Shown piece by piece: positions 36,713 to 46,100 of a stretch of DNA of 64,000 nucleotides. How positions within the stretch are numbered: position 1 is the first letter of the stretch; each line of letters begins with the position of its first letter. The DNA is from Gammaproteobacteria bacterium (GTDB lineage Bacteria; Pseudomonadota; Gammaproteobacteria; Pseudomonadales; Pseudohongiellaceae). Under the pieces are notes generated by a model. It was not told the origin of the DNA and ran no database searches. It worked only from the letters and a program-made list of their open reading frames with translations. The position numbers were made by a program, and so were the translations under genes. The stretch is from positions 124,001-188,000 of the forward strand of contig VMDC01000001.1 in assembly GCA_008081045.1 (NCBI GenBank), read 5' to 3'.

Positions 36713-37255
36713 TCAGCACATCTCGACATTAAAGCCTTCGCTCGGAGCAGGTTCCCGGAAATATTGAGTGACCTGTTGGAAAAACTGCTCATTATCAAAC
36801 CGCTGCCTGTCGGGTTGTTCCGCACGTCGCTTGCGCAATCGCTCCAGACAGATGGCGTCACTTACCTTCAGATACAGCAATTTTCCTTCAGCACCAGAGT
36901 CTTCATACAGGCACTTGAACCATGCTCTCTGCCGGATGGTGTTGGCCGGGAAGTCCAGCACGACAGTCGTTCCTGTCATGAGTAGGTTTTTGACGTGCCT
37001 CCCGACGACGGGCCTCAGTCGAGCGGAGTAGTGCAGGTAGTCATCCAGCGTTTTGATCTGTTCCGGGTACAGCATCTCGAGCCATTCGTCCTCAGAGATC
37101 AGCACGGCCTTTTCTGCTTCGGCGAGTCTCCGGGCGTGGGTCGATTTTCCTGCGCCCATCTTGCCGCAGAAAAAATACAGCGTTGTCTGGTTCAGCTCGG
37201 AACTCCGGAACACGGCTGCGTTGCTAATCCGGCAGCGAAAAAACGTAAATCGCAT
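36713..37255 (-). CDS. P-loop ATPase/kinase-like protein
   Basis: A protein of about 180 residues with a Walker A CGKMGAGKST right after LYFF, followed by a small-kinase/zeta-toxin-like core (DEWLEMLYPEQIKTLDDY, VVLDFPANTIRQRAWF). It probably phosphorylates or otherwise uses ATP on a small substrate; homologues are common as stand-alone AAA_33-type proteins. The start is unsure: the ATG at 37255 overlaps the dehydrogenase stop by 32 bases, while a GTG at 37213 would avoid the overlap and put the P-loop 14 residues from the start. The track start at 37321 is unlikely. Confidence 0.7.
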   Translation of the reverse strand: MRFTFFRCRISNAAVFRSSELNQTTLYFFCGKMGAGKSTHARRLAEAEKAVLISEDEWLEMLYPEQIKTLDDYLHYSARLRPVVGRHVKNLLMTGTTVVLDFPANTIRQRAWFKCLYEDSGAEGKLLYLKVSDAICLERLRKRRAEQPDRQRFDNEQFFQQVTQYFREPAPSEGFNVEMC

Positions 37256-39401
37256 TGCCCCAGCGCGGATAAGTGATCTCGGTGGCAATGACGCCGGGCA
37301 CGACCCGCGGACTGGTCCCACCGAGTGCCGAGGTCACGGCGATATACTGCTTACCGTCAATCGCGAAACTCACCGGGTGGCCCTGCACGGAAGTTCCCAG
37401 TCGGGTCTCCCAGAGAATGTCGCCCGTATCGACATCAAAAGCCTTGAAACGGCGGTCGAGATCCCCGACGAAGACCAGGCCTCCGGCAGTCGAAATCGTG
37501 CCGGTATGCAAAGAGGCGCGCTGTTGATGGCTCCAGACTTCTTCCATGGTGTCTGCGTGGTACGCACCCACCTTACCGAGGTTGCCATCGGTCCCCGGCA
37601 TTTCAAAGAACTTGCGACTTGCTGCCAGGCCGCCGCCCCCCTGTACCAGCGCGACTTCGCGCGCAGCGTTTTCTAGGCAGGTCTGGCTCAGCGGCGCGAT
37701 GATGAGGCCTGAAGGTGGATGGTAGGTCATGGAATGCCAGTCCTTGCCACCAGCGCTGGAGGGGCAGGCTGAAGTCCACTCGTTGAGTTGAGCATTCTGG
37801 ATGTCTTCCCGATAAGTGACTTCACCGGTTTCCGGGTCGATATGGGTAAAAGCATTCTGAAAGACCGTTTCTTTGAAGCCTCTGAACTTGCCGTTGACTC
37901 TGTCGTTTTTCCAGAGAATGCCGTATTTCCCGATCGAATAGACCAGTTTCTCGTCACCGCGGTTTACCAGCACCCGCTCAAACACTTCATCGAGATCAAG
38001 CGCTTCGGCCGGAACATGTTGGAAATACCAATCGAGCTCGCCACTGTCCGTACGCACCGCGACCGTGGAGTTGGTATAAAGCCCGACGTCATTGATGGTC
38101 ATATGTCGCGATACCGGTACCCAGGGTTTCTGCTGCGCAGTGCCCCAGTAGGTCAGTTTCAGGTCAGGGTCATAAGAGCCGGTAATCCAGGTTTCTCCGC
38201 CGGCCCGGAAGAGGTTGTCCAGACCGCCCCAGGTATCGCCGCCGGGCTCCCCCATTTCGGCAATGGTTTCAAATTGCCACAGGAGTGCGCCGTCGTCAGC
38301 GTTGTAAGCACTGATGTAGCAGTCCTCAGGGATATAGCGCGCGCAGCCGGCGAGGCCCACTATCACTTTACCATCGGCTACGATAGGGCCCGATGAGTTC
38401 GAGAAACCTTTGCTGTTGTCCGCAATGACCGTTTCCCATACCTGCTCGCCGGTGCGCGCGTCCAGTGCAACCAGACGGGCATCAGTTGTTGCCTGAATGA
38501 TTTTGTCGTCGTACATGGCAATGTTGCGCATATCCTGCCGGTTGGCCGGGCCGGTCCAGTGTTCCCAGATCAGTTCGCCGGTCTTGCCATCAAGCGCCTG
38601 TATGACATTGCCGGGGTTGATCAGATAAACAATGCCGTTATAGACCAGCGGAGCTGGCTCGGAATCCCCTTCGTGCATATTCCAGACCCATTCAAGGGTC
38701 AGGTTGCCCACATTTTCCTTGTTGATCTGATCAAGCGGACTGTAAGAATGCGCATAGTAATTACGCCGATGCATCGGCCAGTCATTCGGGCTGGGATCGC
38801 GCAGCATGGCATCGGTCAGGGGCACAAATGGAACGAAGTCTTCGGTGTTGCCTGCCACCGTCAGTCCTTCGGGAGCGGGAGGTTCAGGGCGCTGACGCCG
38901 GGCCACCACCGCCGAAATATTATCGGCAATTTCAAAATCGGTCTCCGGCGTAAGGGCGGTGATGACGCTGTCAACGCCATTCTGACTGAGGATGTGTGCA
39001 ACGAGGTTTAAATAGTCGACCTCTGTCAGATTCTCATTGCCTCCGGGCGGCATGTTGGCTCTGATGTTGCCCAGTAACAGGGCAGGACTCTGTTCCCCCC
39101 AGCGCTGGACAAAGCTGTTGCCTGTGAGCAAGGGACCAAGGGTTGTGCCTTCCAGGTTCGCGCCATGACATACAGCGCAGTTCATCTCGTAGGTTCGGGC
39201 GCCGGCATCCGCCTGCGTATCGAAAGTCACAGCACCGGGGGTTTCTGCCGGTGTCGCGCTCGGTGGCGGCGCGGTGGCGACCTCAATCGCGGTCGTTGAG
39301 GAAGAATCAGGCCCGCAGGCGCTTAATGCACCGAGAAAAATAATGGTTGTGAGCTGTTTGATGCCAGATTTCTCATAGTTGTGAATGTGCTTCATGGTCA
39401 C
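37224..39401 (-). CDS. Lipoprotein heme c-PQQ dehydrogenase fusion
   Basis: A 725-residue protein. A signal ends in a lipobox (LGALSAC), then an N-terminal cytochrome c domain (CAVCHG near residue 77, probable axial Met in NIRANMPPGG), then an eight-bladed PQQ dehydrogenase domain (WPMHRRNYYAHSYSPLDQIN; WITGSYDPDLKLTYWG; LDWYFQHVPAE). The usual methanol/ethanol dehydrogenase metal and catalytic positions differ: GTGNPxPW reads GTAQQKPW and the usual ...WD motif is replaced, and it has the GLAGC...EDC strand of a related quinoprotein subfamily. Oxidises an alcohol or similar compound and feeds electrons to the heme; the substrate is unknown. Confidence 0.85.
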   Translation of the reverse strand: MTMKHIHNYEKSGIKQLTTIIFLGALSACGPDSSSTTAIEVATAPPPSATPAETPGAVTFDTQADAGARTYEMNCAVCHGANLEGTTLGPLLTGNSFVQRWGEQSPALLLGNIRANMPPGGNENLTEVDYLNLVAHILSQNGVDSVITALTPETDFEIADNISAVVARRQRPEPPAPEGLTVAGNTEDFVPFVPLTDAMLRDPSPNDWPMHRRNYYAHSYSPLDQINKENVGNLTLEWVWNMHEGDSEPAPLVYNGIVYLINPGNVIQALDGKTGELIWEHWTGPANRQDMRNIAMYDDKIIQATTDARLVALDARTGEQVWETVIADNSKGFSNSSGPIVADGKVIVGLAGCARYIPEDCYISAYNADDGALLWQFETIAEMGEPGGDTWGGLDNLFRAGGETWITGSYDPDLKLTYWGTAQQKPWVPVSRHMTINDVGLYTNSTVAVRTDSGELDWYFQHVPAEALDLDEVFERVLVNRGDEKLVYSIGKYGILWKNDRVNGKFRGFKETVFQNAFTHIDPETGEVTYREDIQNAQLNEWTSACPSSAGGKDWHSMTYHPPSGLIIAPLSQTCLENAAREVALVQGGGGLAASRKFFEMPGTDGNLGKVGAYHADTMEEVWSHQQRASLHTGTISTAGGLVFVGDLDRRFKAFDVDTGDILWETRLGTSVQGHPVSFAIDGKQYIAVTSALGGTSPRVVPGVIATEITYPRWGNAIYVFSLPD

Positions 39402-39470
39402 TCTCTACTGATCAAGTCTGCTGTCGCACGGTGGCGTCAGATTAAGGTGAATGGTGAATTGCCGCCCTCG

Positions 39471-39920
39471 TCAGGAGCGGTCAAAATGGCTTCTGAGAAA
39501 GATCCATCCCCGCAGTTCACCGGCGGCGTTGGTTTCGCTGTGAACCTGAATATAGAGCGCATTGTTGCGCAGGGCAGTGAGCTGCTCATCGGTGAGTTCA
39601 AGAGTAGCGCGGATCTCGCCGTCGGTGGCCGCGTCAATCTCGAGAACCTGAACGACAGGTCCCGGCTGTGCGGGCGGGCCATTGTGAAGATGGGCGCTCG
39701 TTGCAGCTGAGCTCATGCCTGTGAAATGGCCGGCTACCTCCAACCGCTGGTCAGTCAGTGTCAGAAGCACTTCGCCCTCGCCAAGAATGTCATTAACTGT
39801 CTGAGGCGTTGTCGGCATGGGTGACAGGCGGGCCCGGAAGACTTCCTGAGCATATCCGCTTGAGCTGTGTCCCAGCATAAAAATGGAAAAAGTTAGCGCG
39901 AGGGCTTGGCCGAGTTTCAT
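39471..39920 (-). CDS. Exported CHRD-domain protein
   Basis: A 149-residue protein with a signal peptide (LALTFSIFMLGHSSSGYAQ) and a CHRD domain: FRARLSPMPTTPQTVNDILGEGEVLLTL, the histidine strand ATSAHLHNGPPAQPGPVV, and ALYIQVHSETNAAGELRGWI. CHRD domains are named after chordin; bacterial ones are short secreted proteins of unknown role, some with metal-binding histidines. Same direction as the heme c-PQQ dehydrogenase gene, 69 bases away. Confidence 0.85.
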   Translation of the reverse strand: MKLGQALALTFSIFMLGHSSSGYAQEVFRARLSPMPTTPQTVNDILGEGEVLLTLTDQRLEVAGHFTGMSSAATSAHLHNGPPAQPGPVVQVLEIDAATDGEIRATLELTDEQLTALRNNALYIQVHSETNAAGELRGWIFLRSHFDRS

Positions 39921-40058
39921 AAATACCTCTTGGCTCTTATTAATGAGACTGTCTTTCAGAAACCTAGCATTTCTCTCGGGGTATGCCTACGCCTTGAGCG
40001 CTGCCGGCTTGCTACGGGATGGGATTGTCAGATTCGTTCCCTCAGCAGGAAGCGCGCG

Positions 40059-41723
40059 CTACTGACACTGGAAGTTCTCTGCCCGCCAGTTATCGGGATT
40101 GTCAGCGCCACCGGCCGGCCCGATGTATCGGGCCTGCTGTGGGTAGACACACAGCGGTCTTTCATTATCAATTTGACCATCGGTACTGTGCGTGGCTGTG
40201 ATGCGCTCTGGTGCGACGCCGTTTTCCACCCAGTTTACCAGCGGGACCAGATTGTCCCAGGTGTCCGGTCCCGGGCCGCCCCGGCAATGCCCCATACCGG
40301 GCGCTAGGAACAGTCTGGCGTGATCCTGAGCCGCGTCCATACTGCCCGCAAACGTCTGATCGACCATGTCGTTGTAATAGTTGATGGTATCCGTAGCCAC
40401 AATGAGTGTGTCCACCAATCCATGATAAATCAGCATCTTGCCCCCGGCGTCGATCAAATAGCGAGACAAATCCGGGTCATTGGCATCGGTGATGGATTTC
40501 ATCAGATCACCCTTGCCGGAGAAGAAGTCGTCGATATCCCAGTCTATCCAATGAAATTCCGGTATCACGCCCTCGGTATTTGCCTGGTAGGTAACGTCAC
40601 GGACATCAGGCACTGTAACCCCCGGGTCTTCGTCGTAAAACAGATAGTTCATGTGATCGCCAGCGACACCCATGAGCTTTGAAGGACCCATGCTGTTGCC
40701 CTGCCAGGGGATGTAGTAACCCGCCCATCGCAGTTCGGAGCCGAACATTTTGCCGGGATAGACTGTCCTGCCCGATGAATCAGAGGGACCGTTGTACAGG
40801 TCGGTAATGGTTTGTAATTGAGCAGAGGTGAAGCAATCGCTTCCGGCTGTATCACTGGGGCACATCAGATCAGAAAGATCGGCCGATGGGTTGAAATCGC
40901 AGGCCAGCGGGTTATCGATGATGCCATCCTGCACCCCGTCCCTGGCGTCGCACTTCAGCAGCACTCTGTCGTGAAGCTTGTCGAGCAGTGCCAGACTGTC
41001 AGGACTGCCATCCCCGGTGCTGTCTACTGCCAGATTCCCCACCAGATTGTCCCGAAAAATACGCTGCAGGTTCCAGGTGCCGGCGGCATTAAGGCCCTGG
41101 TAATTGAATGCCGGCGCGCCGGCGATAATCCCATCGAAGTCTTGAGGGTAGCGCTGGGCAGACATGAAGGCCTGACGACCGCCCTGAGAGCAACCTTCAA
41201 AGTACGAGTATTCTGCGCTGTTTCCGTAATAGTCTCTGACCAGCCGTTTGCCCGCCATGACGGTCAGGTGTACCGCGCGATAGCCAAAATCGATTTCAGC
41301 CTGACGGTTGTTGAAGCCGAAAGAGGCGCCGGGCTCAACGCCGTTATCATGTCCCATGTTACTGTTAGTGACCGCATAGCCCTGTGCCAACCGGTGATTC
41401 GCAAAGTCCAGATCGCCGTCCTTACCGCCATCGCCCCATTGAAGAAAGCGCCCGTTCCAGTTTGCTGGCAGCGGCAATTGTGCATGAAAGTGAATCGCGG
41501 GACTGATGATGCCTCGCACATAGCAATAGGACGACCCATCCTCCGGATTTTCTGCGATTTCTGCTCGGGTCAGAGTCAGATTGCGGCTGTCCAGCAGGGC
41601 TTCACAGCGCAGCGTTTCTGTTGCTGTGACCTGAGCTGCGACGGAGTCAGTCGCCGACAAACACCACAGCGCAGTTAGCCCGGCCAGGCAAAGGGTCAGG
41701 TAGGAGGTTCGCACTTCTTGCAT
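40059..41723 (-). CDS. Secreted tannase/feruloyl esterase-family hydrolase
   Basis: A 554-residue exported enzyme with a signal peptide (LTLCLAGLTALWCLSATDSVAA). It has the tannase hallmark of a disulfide beside the catalytic residues: GCSQGGRQAF (Cys next to the nucleophile Ser, near residue 186) and GMGHCRGG (Cys next to the His), with an Asp in GLVDTLIV. The cap region contains a calcium-like DSTGDGSPDS loop. Family members hydrolyse gallate or ferulate esters of plant or algal phenolics; MHETase also belongs here. Exact substrate unknown. Confidence 0.88.
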   Translation of the reverse strand: MQEVRTSYLTLCLAGLTALWCLSATDSVAAQVTATETLRCEALLDSRNLTLTRAEIAENPEDGSSYCYVRGIISPAIHFHAQLPLPANWNGRFLQWGDGGKDGDLDFANHRLAQGYAVTNSNMGHDNGVEPGASFGFNNRQAEIDFGYRAVHLTVMAGKRLVRDYYGNSAEYSYFEGCSQGGRQAFMSAQRYPQDFDGIIAGAPAFNYQGLNAAGTWNLQRIFRDNLVGNLAVDSTGDGSPDSLALLDKLHDRVLLKCDARDGVQDGIIDNPLACDFNPSADLSDLMCPSDTAGSDCFTSAQLQTITDLYNGPSDSSGRTVYPGKMFGSELRWAGYYIPWQGNSMGPSKLMGVAGDHMNYLFYDEDPGVTVPDVRDVTYQANTEGVIPEFHWIDWDIDDFFSGKGDLMKSITDANDPDLSRYLIDAGGKMLIYHGLVDTLIVATDTINYYNDMVDQTFAGSMDAAQDHARLFLAPGMGHCRGGPGPDTWDNLVPLVNWVENGVAPERITATHSTDGQIDNERPLCVYPQQARYIGPAGGADNPDNWRAENFQCQ

Positions 41724-41828
41724 AGCGGTTCCCTTGTTGTTCTTATATAGGGCAGTTTTACGGGAAGTTTCAGCAGTTAAACCGGCGCTGATGCTGCCGA
41801 CTTTACTATTGCCCTGAGCGAAAAAGCA

Positions 41829-42518
41829 ATGTGCGGACGCTTTAATCTTATCGACAGCCCCGAGGTGCGCCTTCTGTGTGATTTACTCGGTGTTCAGATT
41901 CCGGACAGCTGCATCAGTCAGGATATTGCGCCCGGCGGACAAATCGCCATCATTCATGAAAGTCGTTCGGGCCTTGCGAGAGAGCGCAGTGTTTCACAGG
42001 CCATCTGGTGGTTGTTCCTTGATCGCAAAACGCTGAAACCCGATTACCGATACGCCAGCTTCAACTCCCGTTCTGACAAATTGCACAAGCCGCAGGGCAT
42101 TTCTTACACGCCCTTTCGGGAATCACGCTGTATCATTCCAGCAAGTGCTTTCGTTGAGGGTCTCGGTGACAAGAAGACCTATCACATGATCGAGCTGGAA
42201 GGCGCAGCCATTGCTTTCGGCGGGCTGTACCGGGAATATCTCGATCAGCAGACAGGAGAGTGTGTTTACGCAGCTTCGATCATCACTCTGCCCCCGCTGT
42301 CGCCACAGTGGGACAACATTCATCCGAAATCGATGCCTTTGATGCTCGACCTTACGGATGAGGATCTGATCGCAAAATGGCTTGATCCCGACTTTTCCGA
42401 TGTGGAACAGTTTGCCCGGTGTCTCGAGCCGGGTTTGCCCGGTGCCATGAGAGTGACCCGCATAGGAAAGCCGAGTCGCTGGAACCCGATCGAAGACGCT
42501 TTCATGATTGTGAGCTGA
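41829..42518 (+). CDS. SOS response-associated peptidase (SRAP/HMCES/YedK)
   Basis: A 229-residue SRAP protein starting MCGRF, where Cys2 forms the thiazolidine crosslink with abasic sites in single-stranded DNA. The FNSRSDKL segment matches the family, and the Glu is in the ASAFVEG strand. The usual HxRMP motif is changed to HPKSMP, a mild divergence near the active histidine. It shields abasic DNA from cleavage. Followed 39 bases later by the small SnoaL-like gene. Confidence 0.88.
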   Translation: MCGRFNLIDSPEVRLLCDLLGVQIPDSCISQDIAPGGQIAIIHESRSGLARERSVSQAIWWLFLDRKTLKPDYRYASFNSRSDKLHKPQGISYTPFRESRCIIPASAFVEGLGDKKTYHMIELEGAAIAFGGLYREYLDQQTGECVYAASIITLPPLSPQWDNIHPKSMPLMLDLTDEDLIAKWLDPDFSDVEQFARCLEPGLPGAMRVTRIGKPSRWNPIEDAFMIVS

Positions 42519-42557
42519 CATCCGGCCAACTGAATTTCACCCTTTGAGGACAAGAAG

Positions 42558-42932
42558 ATGGATAACCAGCAAATTGCCGCCGATCTTTTTTCGGCTTTTG
42601 AGACAGGAGACATGGATACTGTTCGACAGTTGTGTGCACCGCAGTTCAGGGCACGTCAGAATCTGAACAACGAGTTTGATGTCGAAACGCTTATCCAGTT
42701 TTCACAGGCCGTGAGCGCCATAGTCAAGGACTTCCGTTATGAAGATATCATCCGCAGCGCCACGGACAGCGGTTTCGTCGAGGAACACACAGTAAGGGGC
42801 ACGCTGCCCAACGGCAGCCAGCTGACGCTGGTTGCCTGTGTTGTTGCTGACATTGAGAATGGCAAGATCACGCGGCTCAGAGAGTACGTCGATACGGCGG
42901 CGGCGGCCGGGCTGTCCGCTGCGCTGGCCTGA
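42558..42932 (+). CDS. SnoaL-like/NTF2-fold protein
   Basis: A 124-residue NTF2-fold protein: an N-terminal helix (QQIAADLFSAFETGDMDTVRQLCAPQF), then strands ending KITRLREYVDTAAAAGL. This is the small SnoaL-like/limonene-epoxide-hydrolase-related family, whose members act as cyclases, isomerases or hydrolases; no catalytic pair can be assigned. Good GAGGAC site before the ATG; likely co-transcribed with the SRAP gene. Confidence 0.8.
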   Translation: MDNQQIAADLFSAFETGDMDTVRQLCAPQFRARQNLNNEFDVETLIQFSQAVSAIVKDFRYEDIIRSATDSGFVEEHTVRGTLPNGSQLTLVACVVADIENGKITRLREYVDTAAAAGLSAALA

Positions 42933-43066
42933 GCGTCGGCCACACTCCAAGCAGCCAAAAAAAGCTCTGGGAGCCACGGCGGCAAGCTTCCGGCCGGTTC
43001 ACCTGCCGTTCAGCTGACTGCGCCTATGCTTTCCTCCACAATGCAGTGCCATGGGAGGAAATCGCT

Positions 43067-43627
43067 GTGAAAAAAAGGCTTATTGCGCTAATCGTCCTGT
43101 TCACCATGACAACGGGATTACCGGCCGTGCAGGCGGATGACCGCGTTTACCGGCATTCTGACGGCCCTGCCAACTGGCGTCTGGGTGAACGCGTGCGCGA
43201 TGGGTTTGCGATCTACAGAAATGGCTACCGGGTACCCGGCTCTGCCATTGCGCTCGCCGATGGCTGGGCCTTGGGGAGCGCCCGGGAGAGTGGAGGCTTC
43301 GCCATTTATCGCTGGAATGGGCGGCACTGGGATCAGGCTCCCGGTGGCGCTGTCGAGATAGGCGGCACCTACCAGCGCCCCTGGGTAATCAACAATCGCG
43401 GCCAGCGCTATGTCTGGAACGGGTACGGTTGGGATCAGGATTTGGCTGCCCAGAATCGAGCGCAAGGGTTTAACTCGCGACGTTTCAATCAGAGGTCTGA
43501 CAATCCCTTTCGCAGTTGGGGATTCTCCGAAGGCGGTCGCAATTTCCGGTCTGACCGCTTCCGGCGACATACTGGCGGTCTAACCCACCGGCGCCAGCGA
43601 GGCAATCACCACTATCGCTCGTGGTAG
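43067..43627 (+). CDS. Secreted small protein of unknown function
   Basis: A 186-residue protein starting at a GTG at 43067, 6 bases after GGGAGGAA; the track start at 43046 includes the ribosome site itself and is wrong. A signal peptide (KRLIALIVLFTMTTGLPAVQA) leads to a domain with two related strands (DGFAIYRNGYRVP and GGFAIYRWNGRHWDQ) and WVINNRGQRYVWNGYGWDQ, like one or two beta-propeller-type (tectonin-like) blades. The C-terminus is strongly basic and Arg/Gly/Ser rich, which suggests a surface or polymer-binding role. No family assigned. Confidence 0.6.
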   Translation: MKKRLIALIVLFTMTTGLPAVQADDRVYRHSDGPANWRLGERVRDGFAIYRNGYRVPGSAIALADGWALGSARESGGFAIYRWNGRHWDQAPGGAVEIGGTYQRPWVINNRGQRYVWNGYGWDQDLAAQNRAQGFNSRRFNQRSDNPFRSWGFSEGGRNFRSDRFRRHTGGLTHRRQRGNHHYRSW

Positions 43628-43735
43628 CCTGCAGACGCCCGCTCTGAAAGGCTTGCGCCTTTCCCTGGGAAGACTCCTGCGGTATGGTGCCTTTTCAGAG
43701 ATTCGCCGCCATCACACTCACACCGGAAATTTGTC

Positions 43736-44596
43736 TTGCCCCTAGAAAAACTCTCCAGCGTCAGATGCTTCGGCGGCAGTCAGGAGCGCTACCGGCATTT
43801 TTCCACCAGCTGCATCTGTGAAATGACTTTTTCGATTTTCCTGCCGGAGCAGTTGGCTATGGGAGCCGATTTAAAGCTTCCTGTCCTGTATTGGTTGAGC
43901 GGACTCACCTGCACTGATGAAAATTTCGTGGAGAAATCAGGTGCGCAGCGAATGGCTTCCGAACTGGGCCTTGTGCTGGTGATGCCGGATACCAGCCCGC
44001 GCGGCGACGAAGTGCCTGACGATGAACAAAAAAGCTATGACTTTGGCCTGGGAGCGGGGTTTTACCTGAATGCGACGCAGGCGCCCTGGAGCCGGCACTA
44101 CAACATGTACGATTATGTGGTAGAGGAATTGCCCGCTCTGGTTGAGAAGCATTTTCCGGTGGACGGGAGCAAACAGAGTATCTTCGGGCATTCCATGGGC
44201 GGGCACGGCGCTCTGACGGTTGCCCTGAAGAACCCGGACAAGTACCGAAGCGTGTCCGCGTTTGCGCCGATCTGCTCGCCAATGCAGTGCCCTTGGGGAG
44301 TCAAAGCGCTGAGCGCTTACCTTGGCGACGATCAGAGCGAGTGGCTGGACTATGATGCGGTTGCTCTCGTTAAACGGGCGACGCGGCCCATTCCGATGCT
44401 GGTGGATCAAGGGTCGGAAGATCCCTTCCTGAAAGAACAGCTCAAGCCTGAATTGCTGGTCTCAGCCTGCCACAGCGCGGGGATGAACCTGGGGTTCAAT
44501 CAGCGTGAAGGCTATGACCACAGCTATTTGTTTGTCTCAAGCTTCATGGAAAACCACCTCCGCTTTCACCACGGTATTCTGAGCATGGTGGTTTGA
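43736..44596 (+). CDS. fghA: S-formylglutathione hydrolase
   Basis: A 286-residue esterase D-family enzyme that cleaves S-formylglutathione to formate and glutathione in formaldehyde detoxification. The family blocks are WLSGLTCTDENFVEKSGAQ, the PDTSPRG segment, GAGFYLNATQAPW and the nucleophile elbow GHSMGGHGAL near residue 155, with Asp and His in DQGSEDPFL and GYDHSYLF. It begins with TTG after a GGA site; no ATG is available, and the family's usual N-terminus fits this start. The partner alcohol dehydrogenase (adhC/frmA) is not adjacent. Confidence 0.95.
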   Translation: MPLEKLSSVRCFGGSQERYRHFSTSCICEMTFSIFLPEQLAMGADLKLPVLYWLSGLTCTDENFVEKSGAQRMASELGLVLVMPDTSPRGDEVPDDEQKSYDFGLGAGFYLNATQAPWSRHYNMYDYVVEELPALVEKHFPVDGSKQSIFGHSMGGHGALTVALKNPDKYRSVSAFAPICSPMQCPWGVKALSAYLGDDQSEWLDYDAVALVKRATRPIPMLVDQGSEDPFLKEQLKPELLVSACHSAGMNLGFNQREGYDHSYLFVSSFMENHLRFHHGILSMVV

Positions 44597-44663
44597 TGCA
44601 GCCGGCGCGCAGCCTTGAACGGGTTTTTCTGACGCTGGCGCTGCGTTCCTTTCAGCGGAATCA

Positions 44664-46097
44664 TCAGATGGCCAACCAGAGCACGACAAACATCAGCGCC
44701 GTAGCAACCTGACTCGGACGGTCTGACACTGCCAGCAGAACCGGGTCTTCATTCAGTGTGCCCTTTCGCGCTAACCACCAGGCTCTGAACAGGATCCCAC
44801 CCAGCAGCCCGGCAATCGGCCAGAGCCATTCCGGGGAGCGGTATAAAGCCCGGGTCTCATCTGCATAGATGTAAAAAATAAATATCAGCACGGAACAGGC
44901 GCAGGCGAAAAGGCCCTGCGCGGTGAGCGCGGTCAGATCGCCCCGGCTATAGGCCCGCCCCGGCAGTACTGCGGCATGGGTTGATTTGCTTAATTCGACA
45001 ACGCGCTTCAGTGCAGCCAGTCCGAAGAACAGAGTCATCGAAAACCCTAACAACCAAATCGAAGCATTGACCTGTGCTGCTTCCGCTCCGGCCTCGAGTC
45101 GCAGGGAATACAAGCTTGCCAGCGTGAGCAAGTCCAGGAAAAAAAGGCGTTTCAGCAGCAAACTGTAGAGTACGGTGAGCGTCCAGTACCCTAAAAGAAT
45201 GACCATGAATTCTCTGGGCTGCAGATGAGCAAGTGCAAACGCGGCCAGGAGCAGAACGATGGCTGCCACCATGCCGGTCTGAATCGGCAGGGTGCCCGCA
45301 GCCAGCGGTCTCGTTTTTTTTGTGCTGTGCAAGCGATCAGACTTCAGATCCAGCAGATCGTTGCTGAGATACACACTCGATGCCACCAGACAAAAACAGA
45401 CAAAGCCGATAACAGTGTGCAGCAGGCGGTGTGCGTCAGTAATCTGATGCGCCAGCGTGAGCGGAATAAACAACAACCCATTCTTCGCCCACTGATGTGG
45501 CCGCATGGCCTGCCACAAATAGCGGACCCGAGAGCCTGGCGGGTCAAAATCTCTGCTTGGCTTGGTGTCACAGAGGTCGCGGGCGAGTGAACTGCTGCAG
45601 TTTACGCGAATGACTTCGGCTGCAGCTTCCCAGACAGGGATATCAGCCTTTGAATTGCCGGCATAGCTGAACGGTTTGCCACGGGTAATTTCCTCGATAC
45701 GCTGGCGTTTGGCCGTGGCTTTCAGATTGATCTGCTCATCGCTGCCAACACAGGTTTCGAACAACTGAAGGGGTTCGGCGAATTTCTGAAGCGCTCGTTC
45801 ATTGGCAGCTGAAATCAGAACCAGCTGGCGCCCGTTTCGCTTTTCGCCGTTCAGGAAATCCAGAAACTCTTCATTGAAAGGCCAACCGCGGAAACTGAGG
45901 TCAACCCGTTCAGCCAGTCGTGCTTTCAGAGTCGCTTTACCTTTCAAAAGCCAGATGATCATGAGTACCAGATTGAGCGGGTTTCGCTTGAGCAGCACAC
46001 AAACCGACTCAAACATCAGATCGGTTTTGATCAGGGTGCCGTCCAGATCGACAAACAGAGGCAGGGCCTCGCGGTCTGTTGAAGTGAGTTCAGTCAA
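44664..46097 (-). CDS. HAD phosphatase-UbiA prenyltransferase fusion (polyprenyl-phosphate phosphoribosyltransferase-like)
   Basis: A 477-residue membrane fusion. Residues about 1-195 are a HAD phosphatase with the nucleophile FVDLDGTLIKTD and the ISAANE motif; residues about 195-477 are a UbiA prenyltransferase of eight or so helices with NDLLDLKSDRLHSTKKTRPLAAG, the aspartate-rich site. This is the layout of enzymes related to mycobacterial Rv3806c (decaprenyl-phosphate 5-phosphoribosyltransferase), with an attached phosphatase that could remove the 5-phosphate. Last gene of the GtrA-DprE1-DprE2-like operon, 3 bases after the DprE2-like gene. Inferred product: polyprenyl-phosphoryl ribose. 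Confidence 0.85.
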   Translation of the reverse strand: MTELTSTDREALPLFVDLDGTLIKTDLMFESVCVLLKRNPLNLVLMIIWLLKGKATLKARLAERVDLSFRGWPFNEEFLDFLNGEKRNGRQLVLISAANERALQKFAEPLQLFETCVGSDEQINLKATAKRQRIEEITRGKPFSYAGNSKADIPVWEAAAEVIRVNCSSSLARDLCDTKPSRDFDPPGSRVRYLWQAMRPHQWAKNGLLFIPLTLAHQITDAHRLLHTVIGFVCFCLVASSVYLSNDLLDLKSDRLHSTKKTRPLAAGTLPIQTGMVAAIVLLLAAFALAHLQPREFMVILLGYWTLTVLYSLLLKRLFFLDLLTLASLYSLRLEAGAEAAQVNASIWLLGFSMTLFFGLAALKRVVELSKSTHAAVLPGRAYSRGDLTALTAQGLFACACSVLIFIFYIYADETRALYRSPEWLWPIAGLLGGILFRAWWLARKGTLNEDPVLLAVSDRPSQVATALMFVVLWLAI

Positions 46098-46100
46098 GGC

